From Baffinella frigidus (Eukaryota; Cryptophyceae; Cryptomonadales; Baffinellaceae), in NCBI GenBank assembly GCA_026770585.1, contig MU646910.1:24990-36103 (forward strand): 11,114 nt of DNA, written 5' to 3'. Positions 1 through 7,134 of the stretch are shown one piece after another (within the stretch, counting starts at the first letter, position 1; the number at the start of each line of letters is the position of its first letter). The translations under genes and the position numbers were made by a program. The notes under the pieces were generated by a model. The model did not search any database. It was not told the origin of the DNA and saw only the letters and a program-made list of their open reading frames with translations.

Positions 1-95
1 CTAAACCCTAAACCCTAAACCCTAAACCCTAAACCCTAAACCCTAAACCCTAAACCCTAAACCCTAAACCCTAAACCCTAAACCCTAAACCCTAA
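1..95 (+). repeat. Terminal telomere repeat array (CCCTAAA)n
   Basis: About 13.5 perfect head-to-tail copies of the 7-mer CTAAACC (G-strand TTTAGGG) start at base 1. The C-rich strand reads 5' to 3' from the sequence end, the polarity of a chromosome left end. The array decays after position 95 (CTAAGCC, TTAAACCG). TTTAGGG is the Arabidopsis-type telomere, known from plants and many algae, cryptophytes and alveolates. Confidence 0.95.
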
Positions 96-640
96 GCCTT
101 AAACCGTAAGCTGTCAACCCTCAGACTGTTCGGGGTTCTCGCCCTCAGAGATCGCGCCCTCGAACTTGAGGACGTCTTCTACAGGGGTACCTTGCCCCCC
201 CCCCTCCCAGGACCCTACAGAAGGCCTATGCCTAGGGCCCTGTGGTGGTCTTAGGGGGGGCGGCGCTTTCTTATGAGCGAGGTATCCCTGTACCGAGGTC
301 CACTGTTTTCACGGATCATTTCTTTTGAACTGAGAAGTTCCTGGGAGAACTGTCCCTGGCACGTTCTTATTTTCTAAGAAGATAAAACAAAAAACGGTCG
401 GTGGCACGTCCTTATTTATTCAGAAGCGCAGGGGGAAACGGTCGGTGTTACGTTCTTAAAAATTAAGGACCGCCATCCCTCAAAAACTATTCGTTTTTAT
501 CAGAACCTTTTCTTATGGATGAGGTACCCCTTACATTTCCGCAACTTTCGAGAGTTGTGCCGACCGTTGACAATGCAATACACAGGACTCAACTGTCAAA
601 AACTCAGAGAGGATGAGGTGTGAGGGTTGGAGCATGTCGC
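96..640. other. Subtelomeric non-coding region with local repeats
   Basis: I see no believable gene here. Contents are a C run at 187-198; a 19 bp segment (222-240) with a perfect inverted copy at 3575-3593; a module at 260-294 (TTCTTATGAGCGAGGTA followed by a CCC-rich tail) that recurs at 510-530 and 3621-3653; and a degenerate tandem repeat of about 50 bp (about 357-460) with the recurring word CGGTCGGTG followed by CACGT/TACGT and CTTATT. These link this end to the 3.5-3.7 kb region and look like subtelomeric segmental duplication. Confidence 0.7.
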
Positions 641-663
641 TCTGCCTCTCTCTCTCTCTCTGC

Positions 664-700
<37 letters not shown>

Positions 701-722
701 GCACGCGCGCGCGCTCTCTCTC
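641..722. repeat. CT/GA microsatellite with short GC alternation
   Basis: Mostly (CT)n interrupted by GC and TT, then a short CGCGCGCG stretch and more CT. Open frames across it encode only Arg/Glu or Ser/Leu alternation, so they are repeat artefacts. Confidence 0.9.
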
Positions 723-782
723 AGCCGCGAGGGTTGGAGGAAGTTCTGTGAGAGATGGAGCATGCGCCATGAGAGTTGGATT

Positions 783-949
783 GCCACGCCAGGTCAGAAG
801 TTGAAACATCATTTCACAACACGTTCTTCGAATAAAATTGATTCTACCAGGGAAACACGCCTGAAGTCTCGGGAATTGGAGCTCTTGCCATGCGGAATTT
901 GAAAAATCTGTAACACGATAAGCCATCTAAACACTTTTAGAGTGAATGA
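783..949. repeat. Dispersed ~170 bp subtelomeric repeat, copy A
   Basis: The sequence from CACGCCAGGTCAGAAG to AAACACTTTTAG aligns in the same orientation with 4322-4498, roughly three quarters identical by eye with small indels. Shared blocks include TTGATTCTACC, GGGAATTGGAGCT, AAAATCTGTA and ATCTAAACACTTTTAG. It has no coding potential. It abuts a half copy of the MITE at 950-1016. Confidence 0.8.
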
Positions 950-1016
950 CCACGGTAGGGTCCTAGGTCTCATCGCTTATCGGTTATTCAAAATCCCTTC
1001 CAAGTCCGCTGTGTGG
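950..1016 (-). mobile_element. Solo half of a MITE-like foldback element
   Basis: The reverse complement of this segment matches the left half of the 141 bp element at 5535-5675: CCACACAGCGGACTT, then GAAGGGATTTTGAA, then TAAGCGAT and AGACCTAGGACCCTAC, with a handful of mismatches. It stops near the centre of the palindrome, so only one arm is present. This suggests truncation or excision through the hairpin centre. Confidence 0.75.
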
Positions 1017-1065
1017 TAGGGGTCAAAAAGTTACGGGTTCTTGTACACGGGGTATCCCTCTAGGG

Positions 1066-1089
1066 TTCCCGGACCCTCTGGTCCGGGAA
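1066..1089. repeat. Perfect hairpin, 10 bp stem
   Basis: TTCCCGGACC, loop CTCT, then GGTCCGGGAA. The stem is perfect, with a 4-base loop. No T-run follows, so this is not a bacterial-type terminator. It is one of several palindromes in the 1.0-1.5 kb segment. Confidence 0.7.
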
Positions 1090-1138
1090 TCAGAGGGTTC
1101 GGGAAACCTGTGGTTTGCCCCAGACCCTCTGGTATTGA

Positions 1139-1255
1139 TTGTGTACACGCACGACCGTGCAAGGGCCAGGAGTTGAGATGGGAGGAGGTTCCGGGTGGTG
1201 CACTTTCCAAATCACGCTTCAGCCCCCTTCCTTGCGCAGTCGTGCGTGTACACAA
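1139..1255. repeat. Foldback with 26 bp inverted arms
   Basis: Arms at 1139-1164 and 1230-1255 are inverted copies with two mismatches. The outer 17 bp (TTGTGTACACGCACGAC and its complement) are perfect. The roughly 65 bp between them is not palindromic. The size and arms fit a small non-autonomous DNA transposon, but no target duplication is evident. Confidence 0.65.
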
Positions 1256-1389
1256 TAAATCTGCCCCCCCCCGAAGCAAGCGCGACACATGGTGGCCATG
1301 TTGGTTCCGATCCGTACATGTGACAAACACACGTTTCTCTCTTCGCTCGCTGCCGATCAGGCGCGCCCGAAGGCTTGCACGTGCGGCCT

Positions 1390-1492
1390 ATCCCTTAAGT
1401 GGCGAGTATGCTCATACGGCCTACCGTAGGGGCCTAGGACCTACCTAGGACCTTTTGGGGGTCAATTTTGACCCCCTCGCCACTTACGGGAT
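1390..1492. mobile_element. Foldback/MITE-like element with nested hairpins
   Basis: Outer arms 1390-1406 (ATCCCTTAAGTGGCGAG) and 1476-1492 pair at 16 of 17 positions. Nested inside is GGGGGTCAA, TT, TTGACCCCC (1457-1476). A core rich in CCTAGG and CCTACCGTAGG shares words with the elements at 5535-5675 and 10303-10427. No open frame is present. It is probably a small non-autonomous element. Confidence 0.55.
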
Positions 1493-1572
1493 ATCTACTT
1501 TTAGTGTACGTGACTGTGGTAAAGTCACTCCGGTCATCCTACACGGGATTGTATCCCCAGACCCTTTTCCAG

Positions 1573-1667
1573 TCTCTCTCGCTTGCTCTCGGTCGCTCTC
1601 TCTTTCTCGCTCTCTCTCTCTCGCTCTCTCTGTCTATTTAGCTCTCGCTCTTTCTCTCCTTTCGCAG
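1573..1667. repeat. Second CT-rich microsatellite
   Basis: Imperfect (CT)n with interspersed CG, TT and GT, ending near TTTCGCAG. The overlapping open frame is Ser/Leu/Arg simple sequence and not a gene. Confidence 0.85.
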
Positions 1668-1805
1668 ATGCTCCAGAGGAGGACGAATAAGAAAAGGCTT
1701 TGCGTGGCTACTTTTCCAGGAAGCTTGCCGTGTCTTCCCCAACGCCCCCACACATCACTCTACTCCACCCAGGAGCTCCAATAGCTCCCGAGGTAAGAGG
1801 CGGGC

Positions 1806-2830
1806 TTATCCCACGCTACTCCACACACGACTCGTGATCAGACCAGAACGTCCCCTCCACACGCGAAAAATGTCGTCCTCTGAGCCTATACACTGGTAGT
1901 AATCGTATTTGCCTATCGAGAAACTTCGCATCTGCTCCTGAACGGAGTGTGTGACATTCAACAAACACTCTTGCTGGATGTTTCTTGGTTGGTTCGTGGC
2001 ATAGCCGACGTGATCCCCCCTTTTCTCTCTCCTCTGGAGAACATTCCAAATGAATTCTGAATACATTCCGTTGTAGCTGGCACGTCAGTCGAAACATTTC
2101 AAGTGGATTTTGGAAATCGATTTGAGTTTCTAAGAAACGCGGCCCATAAACCAATCAAGGCACCGGTCGGCTTCCTTGATCACATCGCCTGAACAGTTGA
2201 ACCGTCTTTCTTGCCCAAATCGGAACTTGCACATTGATAAGAGGTGGTCCATCGGATCTCGGCAGGGCACGTGAAGCTCTATGGGTTGGTCCCAAGATTC
2301 AAATTGCTTCCAGAAGGACCATCCATCCTCCTGACTTATCCAGTCGCAATCTTCGAACCCCATCCGTTTCATTTCTTCTACGTCGACACGGGAGGCTAAC
2401 CCCTTTTCTTTCCCCTGTGCGCGTCGCAAAATGGTTTGGTACGCAGGAAAACTGTAGCCCTTGTGCCCGCACACACGTTCGAAATGCATGGACAGATTTC
2501 CATTCAGAGTTGTACCCGAAGTTTTCGCGAAATGCAGATGTCCAAAGACCACCTCGAGGCGTTCGGGGGGGTCTCGGCGAGGAACTTTTCCATGCGATGA
2601 TTCTCTCTGGACAGCTGCGAAAGGAGCTTTTCCATGCAAAGATTTTCTGCCAGCAACAATTTCCTCTCGGAAGACGCGACCATGCGATCCAAAACCGCGA
2701 GTTCGAAGAAGACGATTCCAAGAAAAAACACAACCAGCAGAATGAGGAGAACAGAAAGTCTAGCGCGGCTTTGGACCGAACGGGGATCGTCAGTGCTGCC
2801 CTGCCCCCCCCTCAACGGGCCCTGTGGAGA
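1806..2830 (-). pseudogene. Broken sulfotransferase-like type II membrane protein
   Basis: Read on the minus strand, fragments in order look like a Golgi-type transferase. First comes a hydrophobic span (SVLLILLVVFFLGIVFFEL, about 2700-2760) after basic residues, as in a type II signal anchor, then a charged stem. Next is HLHFAKTSGTTLNG, which resembles the 5'-PSB/PAPS-binding P-loop region of sulfotransferase-fold proteins, followed by ERVCGHKGYSFPAYQ, HVPCRDPMDHLLS and, further on, NQPRNIQQECLLN and YDYYQCIGSEDD. The anchor and the catalytic part lie in different frames, and the switch falls at or near a 7-base G run (2565-2571). The catalytic frame then meets TAG (2130-2132) and TGA (2085-2087), yet the same frame continues with family-like sequence to TAA at 1806-1808. 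No good intron removes the two stops in frame. The 5' limit is unclear: TTCTCTCCACAG just upstream of about 2823 could be an intron acceptor. The family call is from remembered motif shape, not a search. Confidence 0.6.
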
Positions 2831-3102
2831 GAATTATTTCAATCTGTGGCCAGGTTGAGAACGGGAAGAAGTACCCAGATGTTCCCCTCGCGATGCTTAC
2901 TATGTCGCGGGAAACGTGGGGCATTGTGGAATGCAGCACATGAAAGTTGATGAAACCCGCCTCGAAACTGGTGTCTGCATGTCCAGGCTTCACGATAGAC
3001 TTTCCAAGTTTCGGGTTGGAGTTTGCACGCCACAGGATAGAGTTTTGACGACTGTCAGGATAACGTTTCCAGGCCTCAGGATGGAGTCAGCACTCAGGAC
3101 GG

Positions 3103-3263
3103 TCTCATGATTCAGTCAGGATGGCTCAGGATTCAGACAGGATCACTCAGGAATCAGGCAGGAGGACTCTGGATTCAGTCAGGATGGCCCAGGTTTCAGT
3201 CAGGATAACTCAGGATTCAGTCAGGAGGCTCAGGATTCAGTCAGGATGACTCAGGAATCAGAC
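3103..3263 (+). repeat. Minisatellite, 21-22 bp unit, about 7.5 copies
   Basis: The consensus unit is CTCAGGATTCAGTCAGGATG. Units vary by substitutions (GGAATCAG, CAGACAGG, GGTTTCAG) and 1-2 bp length changes. More degenerate copies extend upstream to about 3050. It lies in non-coding DNA. Confidence 0.9.
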
Positions 3264-3967
3264 CGCCGCGAACTTTCAGCAGCTTTTACTTTACACCACA
3301 CCCCCAGCAACTGCTCCGAGGGACTGCTCACCCACAAGAGGGCCACACGCCTCAAGCCTTCCTGCAAGGACGCCAACAGCGCGACAGTGTGCTCATCTGG
3401 GGATACACATCCGTCTACAGCAGAGCTCCCCTTTATCTGGCTCTCCCGTAAACCCGGCGGTCACTTATGTTGGGAAACAATAAAACCTAAAGGTCCTAAA
3501 GGTCCACCCCATGTAGGCATAGCCGGAGTGACCGCGTGTTCCCCTCCTCGCCGGCGCTATGCCGCAGAGCTCACGGGCCCTAGGCATAGGCCTACATGTA
3601 CTGGTCCTCGGGAGGAGGGGGGCGGCTTCTTATGAGCGAGGTACCCCCGTACCCACAGCGCGAGTGCTCACGTCATGTAGTCGTCCCCTTCGTCCCAGTC
3701 GAGCGCCTGGTTGCTGTCGTTTCCACCTGCTGGTAACACAGGCCACCGCGACTCCATCACCCACCATGCTGTTGGGACATCCTTTAGGTCCTTTACCGGA
3801 CAAGAGCGTGCCCGGGGGCAAATTTGGCAACTTAACATCGTTTTGCCTTGAAGGTACTCAGGATTGAGAACCCCGTGATGAATGGATTCTGGTACAAATG
3901 GGTGTTAGAAGTATTATAGTGGTACACAACTTGTCAACTTTTGCGATGAAGGGTTATTCAAGATTTG
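3264..3967. other. Non-coding interval with short inverted repeats
   Basis: I see no supported gene. Two plus-strand open frames (129 and 102 codons) have low-information composition and no recognisable motif. The interval holds the inverted partner (3575-3593) of 222-240, the repeat module at 3621-3653, and an imperfect hairpin at about 3516-3560 (GGCATAGCCGG and CCGGCGCTATGCC). Confidence 0.5.
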
Positions 3968-3993
3968 ACCCCGGATAGGCTCCTGTCCGGGGT
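3968..3993. repeat. Near-perfect palindrome, 12 bp arms
   Basis: ACCCCGGATAGG and CCTGTCCGGGGT are separated by two bases, with one mismatch. Part of the arm, CCCCGGATAG, recurs at about 5469. It belongs to the repeat-rich subtelomere. Confidence 0.55.
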
Positions 3994-4010
3994 TTTGCGA
4001 ACTCCCACCA

Positions 4011-4228
4011 TAGACGGACACTGGAACTTGTCTGCAGGATGGCCCTGCTTTGATTGAAGCATCCCACAAAGCGGGCTACGAAGGGATTCTTGCATCGGTT
4101 AGGATCTCCGTACGAACGACCCTGTGTCCTTGTGGATGGCCTACCATGTGGTCTTAGGATTGTTCACTTCTGGGTTATTCAGGAAATCCCTTCGGAGTCG
4201 ACTGCGTCGATAGGCGGACACTGGAACT
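4011..4228. repeat. Degenerate foldback flanked by an 18 bp direct repeat
   Basis: TAGACGGACACTGGAACT (4011-4028) recurs at 4211-4228 with one mismatch, 200 bp apart. Between them are degenerate inverted arms: ACGAAGGGATT near 4079 and AATCCCTTCGGAG near 4187. The right arm (GGTTATTCAGGAAATCCCTTC) resembles the MITE end at 950-1016. It looks like an older, decayed family member. Confidence 0.45.
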
Positions 4229-4261
4229 GATCTCCAATGCCCCCCATGGGGCATGTGGAGG

Positions 4262-4735
4262 TATCACATGGTTGCGATGCTCACACAGACAGAATCGCAA
4301 ACTAGAAAGCAGCCTTCTGGTACCACGCCAGGTCAGAAGTCGAAATTTAGACGTTTTTCATTTTACTACACGATCTAGAAGTAAAGTTGATTCTACCCGA
4401 GAAACATGCCAAAAGTTTTGGGAATTGGAGCTGTTTGCTGGCGAAGTTTTAAAAATCTGTACCACATGGAGCAATCTAAACACTTTTAGCGCGAACGAGT
4501 GTGTGTGAAAACATAACTTATGCCCTGGCGCAGCCAGACGCTTCACTAGCGGGTTCGAGCCAGCACAGAGCTAATTAGAGATCTTCCGAAAGGAGACAGT
4601 CACGGTGGGGTCCCATCACGGGCGGGCACTCTCGGACGTATCACATGGTTGCCATGCTCACTCACCCAGGATCGCAAACCAGACAGCAGCCTTCTGGTAC
4701 TAGACCCTTCACTAGAGGGTGCGAGTAGCTAGCAC
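4262..4735. repeat. Diverged tandem duplication, one copy carrying extra ~200 bp
   Basis: The block at 4262-4322 (GTATCACATGGTTGC to TTCTGGTAC) recurs at 4639-4699, and CTTCACTAG with its following GGGTNCGAG recurs at about 4532 and 4708. Between these blocks the first copy has about 205 bp, including the dispersed repeat at 4322-4498. In the second copy TTCTGGTAC is followed almost directly by TAGACCCTTCACTAG. One copy has therefore gained or lost the repeat. Confidence 0.65.
4322..4498. repeat. Dispersed ~170 bp subtelomeric repeat, copy B
   Basis: This pairs with copy A at 783-949 in the same orientation. It is absent from the second copy of the local duplication (4639-4735), so it behaves as a discrete insertable or deletable unit. 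No coding content is seen. Confidence 0.75.
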
Positions 4736-4813
4736 CGCACTCGAAGCTGCCACACCGAGTTAATAATTCAGTCGACTCTCATCCCGGAAGAAAACTAATT
4801 CAGTTGCACTTGA

Positions 4814-4852
4814 ATGCTATGTTAGGCACGGGTTTTATGCTTAACATAGCAT
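4814..4852. repeat. Hairpin, 15 bp stem and 9-base loop
   Basis: ATGCTATGTTAGGCA pairs with TGCTTAACATAGCAT, with one mismatch. The word AGCATATC/ACATATC is repeated just downstream (4847-4877). The surrounding DNA is AT-richer than its neighbours, and no gene is attached. Confidence 0.65.
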
Positions 4853-4941
4853 ATCCACCCTAGCATATCACATATCACAGCCCACCGTAGCATGAACAGT
4901 GAAACTGCATTAGGGATCTTCCGAAATGAGAGGCACGGGCG

Positions 4942-5278
4942 GGAACTCACGGCGGGGTTCTATCAAGTTGTCGTACGTGAAGGTTTCAGGTTTTAGGGTT
5001 TAGGGTTTAGGGTTTAGGGGTAAGGAACTCACGGTGGGGTTCCAAGTCGTCGGGACGTTTAGGGTTTACGGTTTGGGGTTTGGGGTTTAGGGTTTTCGGG
5101 TTTAGGGTTTAGGGTTTAGGGTTTAGGGTTTGGGGTTTAGGAACTCACGGTGGGGTTCCATCAAGGTGTCGTACGTTTAGGGTTTAGGGTTTAGGGTTTA
5201 GGGTTTAGGGTTTAGGATTTAGGGTTTGGGGTTTGAGGTTTAGGGACTCACGGTGGGGTTCCATCAAGTCGTCCGACG
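4942..5278 (-). repeat. Higher-order array: four ~35 bp spacers alternating with interstitial TTTAGGG blocks
   Basis: Spacers at 4942-4978, 5024-5057, 5140-5174 and 5244-5278 share GGAACTCACGGTGGGGTTCC followed by TCAAG and GTCGTACG-like ends. Telomeric blocks lie at 4989-5020, 5058-5140 and 5175-5245, and mix TTTAGGG with TTTGGGG, TTTTCGGG and TTTACGG. The G-rich strand is on plus, opposite to the terminal array, so the blocks are inverted relative to the chromosome end. A more diverged spacer-like copy lies near 4600. Confidence 0.85.
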
Positions 5279-5309
5279 CGCTCTCATCCTCCATCTGTGC
5301 ATCGCGCGG
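5266..5309. repeat. Empty-site copy of the MITE target
   Basis: The 30 bases at 5266-5295 are identical to 5506-5535, and here continue directly into TGTGCATCGCGCGG (5296-5309). At the second copy the same continuation (5677-5690) is separated by the MITE. This provides a within-window filled/empty comparison. Confidence 0.8.
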
Positions 5310-5505
5310 TGATGAATCAGCCATCTGCTGTTAAACTTGACACCCCGTTTATCGGCAGATTCTAGACTTATAAATCAATTTGCTGATAACCAAACCCTAG
5401 TGATGATCACTTTTCTGTCGTTTTCATGCACTCACGAGGCGGTCACGAGGTTCTTGTGCCCCCATTAACCCCGGATAGCGTTTTGTGACAATAATGAACA
5501 CGGTT
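5310..5505. other. Non-coding, AT-richer spacer
   Basis: I see no gene. There is an imperfect inverted repeat (TATCGGCAGAT near 5350, ATTTGCTGATA near 5379) and a lone telomere-like AAACCCTAG at about 5393. Confidence 0.4.
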
Positions 5506-5534
5506 AAGTCGTCCGACGCGCTCTCATCCTCCAT

Positions 5535-5675
5535 CCACACAGCGGACTTCGAAGGGATTTTGAACAACCCCTAAGCGATCAGACCTAGGACCCTACGGTA
5601 GGCAACCCGTACGGATAAGGTAACGGAAACTCGGGCTCTCAGCGCCCGAAAATCCCGTCGTAGCCCTCTGTGTGG
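5535..5675. mobile_element. MITE-like foldback element, 141 bp, with terminal inverted repeats
   Basis: The ends are CCACACAG and CTGTGTGG. Inverted arms of about 27 bp match at roughly 23 positions, with a second perfect block GGGATTTT / AAAATCCC. Comparison with the empty duplicate at 5266-5309 shows the element inserted cleanly between CTCCAT and CTGTGCAT with at most a 1-base target duplication. There is no transposase, so it is non-autonomous. A half copy lies at 950-1016 in reverse orientation. The superfamily is unknown. Confidence 0.8.
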
Positions 5676-5943
5676 CTGTGCATCGCGCGGAGTCACATTT
5701 ATTTACGGTTGTATCGGGTTAAGAGTGAAGGGTTTATTTAGGGGTTTTCCGGGCAAACACACGCCAAGACTCACTCACGTGAGCCGCGTCTGCTCAGTTC
5801 CCCTGCACCGCACGGTTCGATGCTTGCAACACAGAAAGGCCATGCCGATTAGTTCCAGTGTCCGCCTATGCTGGGAGTTCGCAGAACCTAGAAGACCCAA
5901 CGGACTCTGCGATCAACACACCAGCCCCCGCACCCAGAAACTA
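5676..5943. other. Region downstream of the minus-strand gene, no supported gene
   Basis: A plus-strand frame at 5725-6072 runs antisense across the probable minus-strand terminal exon and shows no family features. By position, this stretch would contain the 3' UTR of the minus-strand gene ending at 5944. I did not find a convincing polyadenylation signal. Confidence 0.35.
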
Positions 5944-6501
5944 CTAGCCCAGCCCCCTCCAACGCAACTGACCGCGGCGCCTGGGAGCGTCGGAGGAGGG
6001 GGCTGGGACCTCCTGTTCGTCTTCCGTGTGCTCCACCACGAGGTTGCCAGGAGGCGGCCCCGAGACCGCTGATTGCCGCAGGCCGTTCATCTTGGTGTCC
6101 CACGCCAGCTCCTCGGCTGCGAGCTGCGCTTCCTGCGCAACGCAGCCGCCCCAGCCTGCATCAGCCTGGAGCTGGACTGCCAGACGTCTGTCCGCTTCGC
6201 CCGCAGGACGAAGCTTCCTTTTCGGAGGCTGCCGCTAGAACGACACCCAAGCTCGTGCCAAAGCGGGGGGCAGGGGGCTGCACCTCGTCCTCCGGCGCGC
6301 GGTGCGACCACGGGTCGTCGTGGAAGCGCGGGAGGAGGGTTGGGGTCCTAGGGTTTAGGGTTTAGGGTTTAGGGTTTAGGGTTTAGGGTTTAGGGTTCAG
6401 GGTTCAGGGTTTAGGGTTTATGGTTTAGGGTTTAGGGTTTATGGTTTAGGGTTCAGGGTTAACCACAGCCCAGCGACCGCAACCGTCATGCCGCCGGCCA
6501 T
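5944..6501 (-). CDS. Small unrecognised protein, three-exon model
   Basis: Proposed minus-strand exons are 6501-6464 (38 nt), 6347-6284 (64 nt) and 6234-5944 (291 nt with TAG stop), giving 130 residues. Intron 1 (6463-6348) reads GTTAAC to CCCTAG and is almost entirely telomere-like repeat. Intron 2 (6283-6235, 49 nt) reads GTGCAG to TTCTAG. Phases fit: TG|G forms a Trp codon, and the second junction is phase 0. The product begins MAGGMTVAVAGLW, continues with LPRFHDDPWSHRAPEDE, then a basic PPKRKLRP stretch, an Ala/Gln/Glu-rich probable helix around AQEAQLAAEELAWD, and a Pro/Arg-rich tail. I recognise no family. An in-frame ATG at 6531 could extend it by 10 residues. If intron 2 is not removed, the frame ends at TGA 6161-6163. 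It is divergently arranged with the LOTUS/FG gene. Support is reading frame, phase and splice dinucleotides only. Confidence 0.45.
6348..6463 (-). repeat. Telomere-like array forming a probable intron of the minus-strand gene
   Basis: About 115 bp of TTTAGGG on plus (CCCTAAA in the sense of the gene), with variants TTCAGGG and TTTATGG. The edges have changed into a donor-like GTTAAC at the 5' side and a CCCTAG|G acceptor at the 3' side. As in the plus-strand gene, the C-rich strand is the sense strand. Confidence 0.8.
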
Positions 6502-6531
6502 TGCATGTGTGTTCCCAGCGAAGTGAAGCAT

Positions 6532-6810
6532 CGAATCTCCTCGCCCACCCTCCCTCTTGCCCCGCAGTTTGAACGTGAAACTTTTGACGTCAAAAGTGGT
6601 CGATCGAGCGCTCGGTGGGGCAAGGCGACGCAAGCGTGGACCCTCAACTTCCACGCCCCTTCCCGCAATCCCTCGCGCTGCACGGGGCTGTCCTCGCCGC
6701 CGTTCCAGCCAGACGGAGCCCGCCTGCCTGCAATTGGTGCTGCCGCGATGCCGGGGCCAGGCCACCGAAGAGGAGCGCATGAGGCGGACGGGATCCGCAC
6801 GAGGTCGAGC
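6532..6810. promoter_or_regulatory. Shared upstream region of two divergent genes, with a CRE-like palindrome
   Basis: About 280-310 bp separate the candidate ATGs (6501 or 6531 on minus, 6811 on plus). A perfect 18 bp palindrome at 6580-6597, ACTTTTGACGTCAAAAGT, is centred on TGACGTCA, the classic CRE/ATF bZIP half-site pair. Frames are open through this interval on both strands, so part of it could be coding if an upstream ATG (6505 or 6748) is used for the plus gene. Confidence 0.5.
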
Positions 6811-7134
6811 ATGCACGCGACACGACTGGTAGCGTCGGGGGCAGTCCTCGTCGCCGTGTTCCATGCCGGCATCCCGCAGGCCGCTGGGCTTGGCGTCGCG
6901 ACGGGGAATCTGCCAGGAGGGTCGTTCTGTTCGGGCGGAGGGAGCGTGCTGCGCATGCGGGGAGGCTCCTCGTTTGGGAGGAGTGGCTTCGCCCCACAGC
7001 AAAACGGCCAGGTGTGGGGCTCTCCGGTGGAGAGCAAAGTGAGCGCTGAGGAGTTGAAGAAGAACATCCAGCAAGTTCTGGAGAAGCAGCCATCTGGCGT
7101 CATGGGGCGAGACCTCCGCAGAACCTACAAGGAG
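6811..7134 (+). CDS. Exon 1: leader, FG-containing linker, first LOTUS helices
   Basis: 108 codons ending ...LRRTYKE, phase 0, donor GAG|GTCACC. The frame is open upstream to ATG 6505, but that would place the CRE palindrome inside coding sequence. ATG 6811 precedes the hydrophobic stretch, and ATG 6955 follows VLR in VLRMRGG. Without splicing the frame stops at 7189-7191, cutting the LOTUS-like fold in half, which supports the intron. Confidence 0.65.

Noticed and set aside
531-926. Overlapping open frames rich in Arg/Glu and Ser/Leu across the CT repeat
   Set aside because: They are translations of a dinucleotide microsatellite, open on both strands, with no motif.
2087-2150. A 62 nt GT-AG intron that would remove both stops of the sulfotransferase-like gene
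   Set aside because: Removing it shifts the frame away from the downstream family-like sequence, and part of the removed stretch (IHLKCFD) itself looks like coding remnant.
3246-3867. Two plus-strand frames of 129 and 102 codons
   Set aside because: There are no motifs, composition is ordinary for chance frames in GC-rich DNA, and they overlap minisatellite and inverted-repeat sequence.
4515-4575. tRNA-like A-box (TGGCGCAGCCAG) and B-box (GGTTCGAGCC)
   Set aside because: The T-stem does not pair, there is no acceptor stem or anticodon arm, and the duplicate near 4708 lacks the B-box. It is not a tRNA, at most a weak SINE hint.
4942-5278. CRISPR-like pattern of regularly repeated ~35 bp units
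   Set aside because: The segments between units are telomere repeats, not unique spacers, and the context is eukaryotic.
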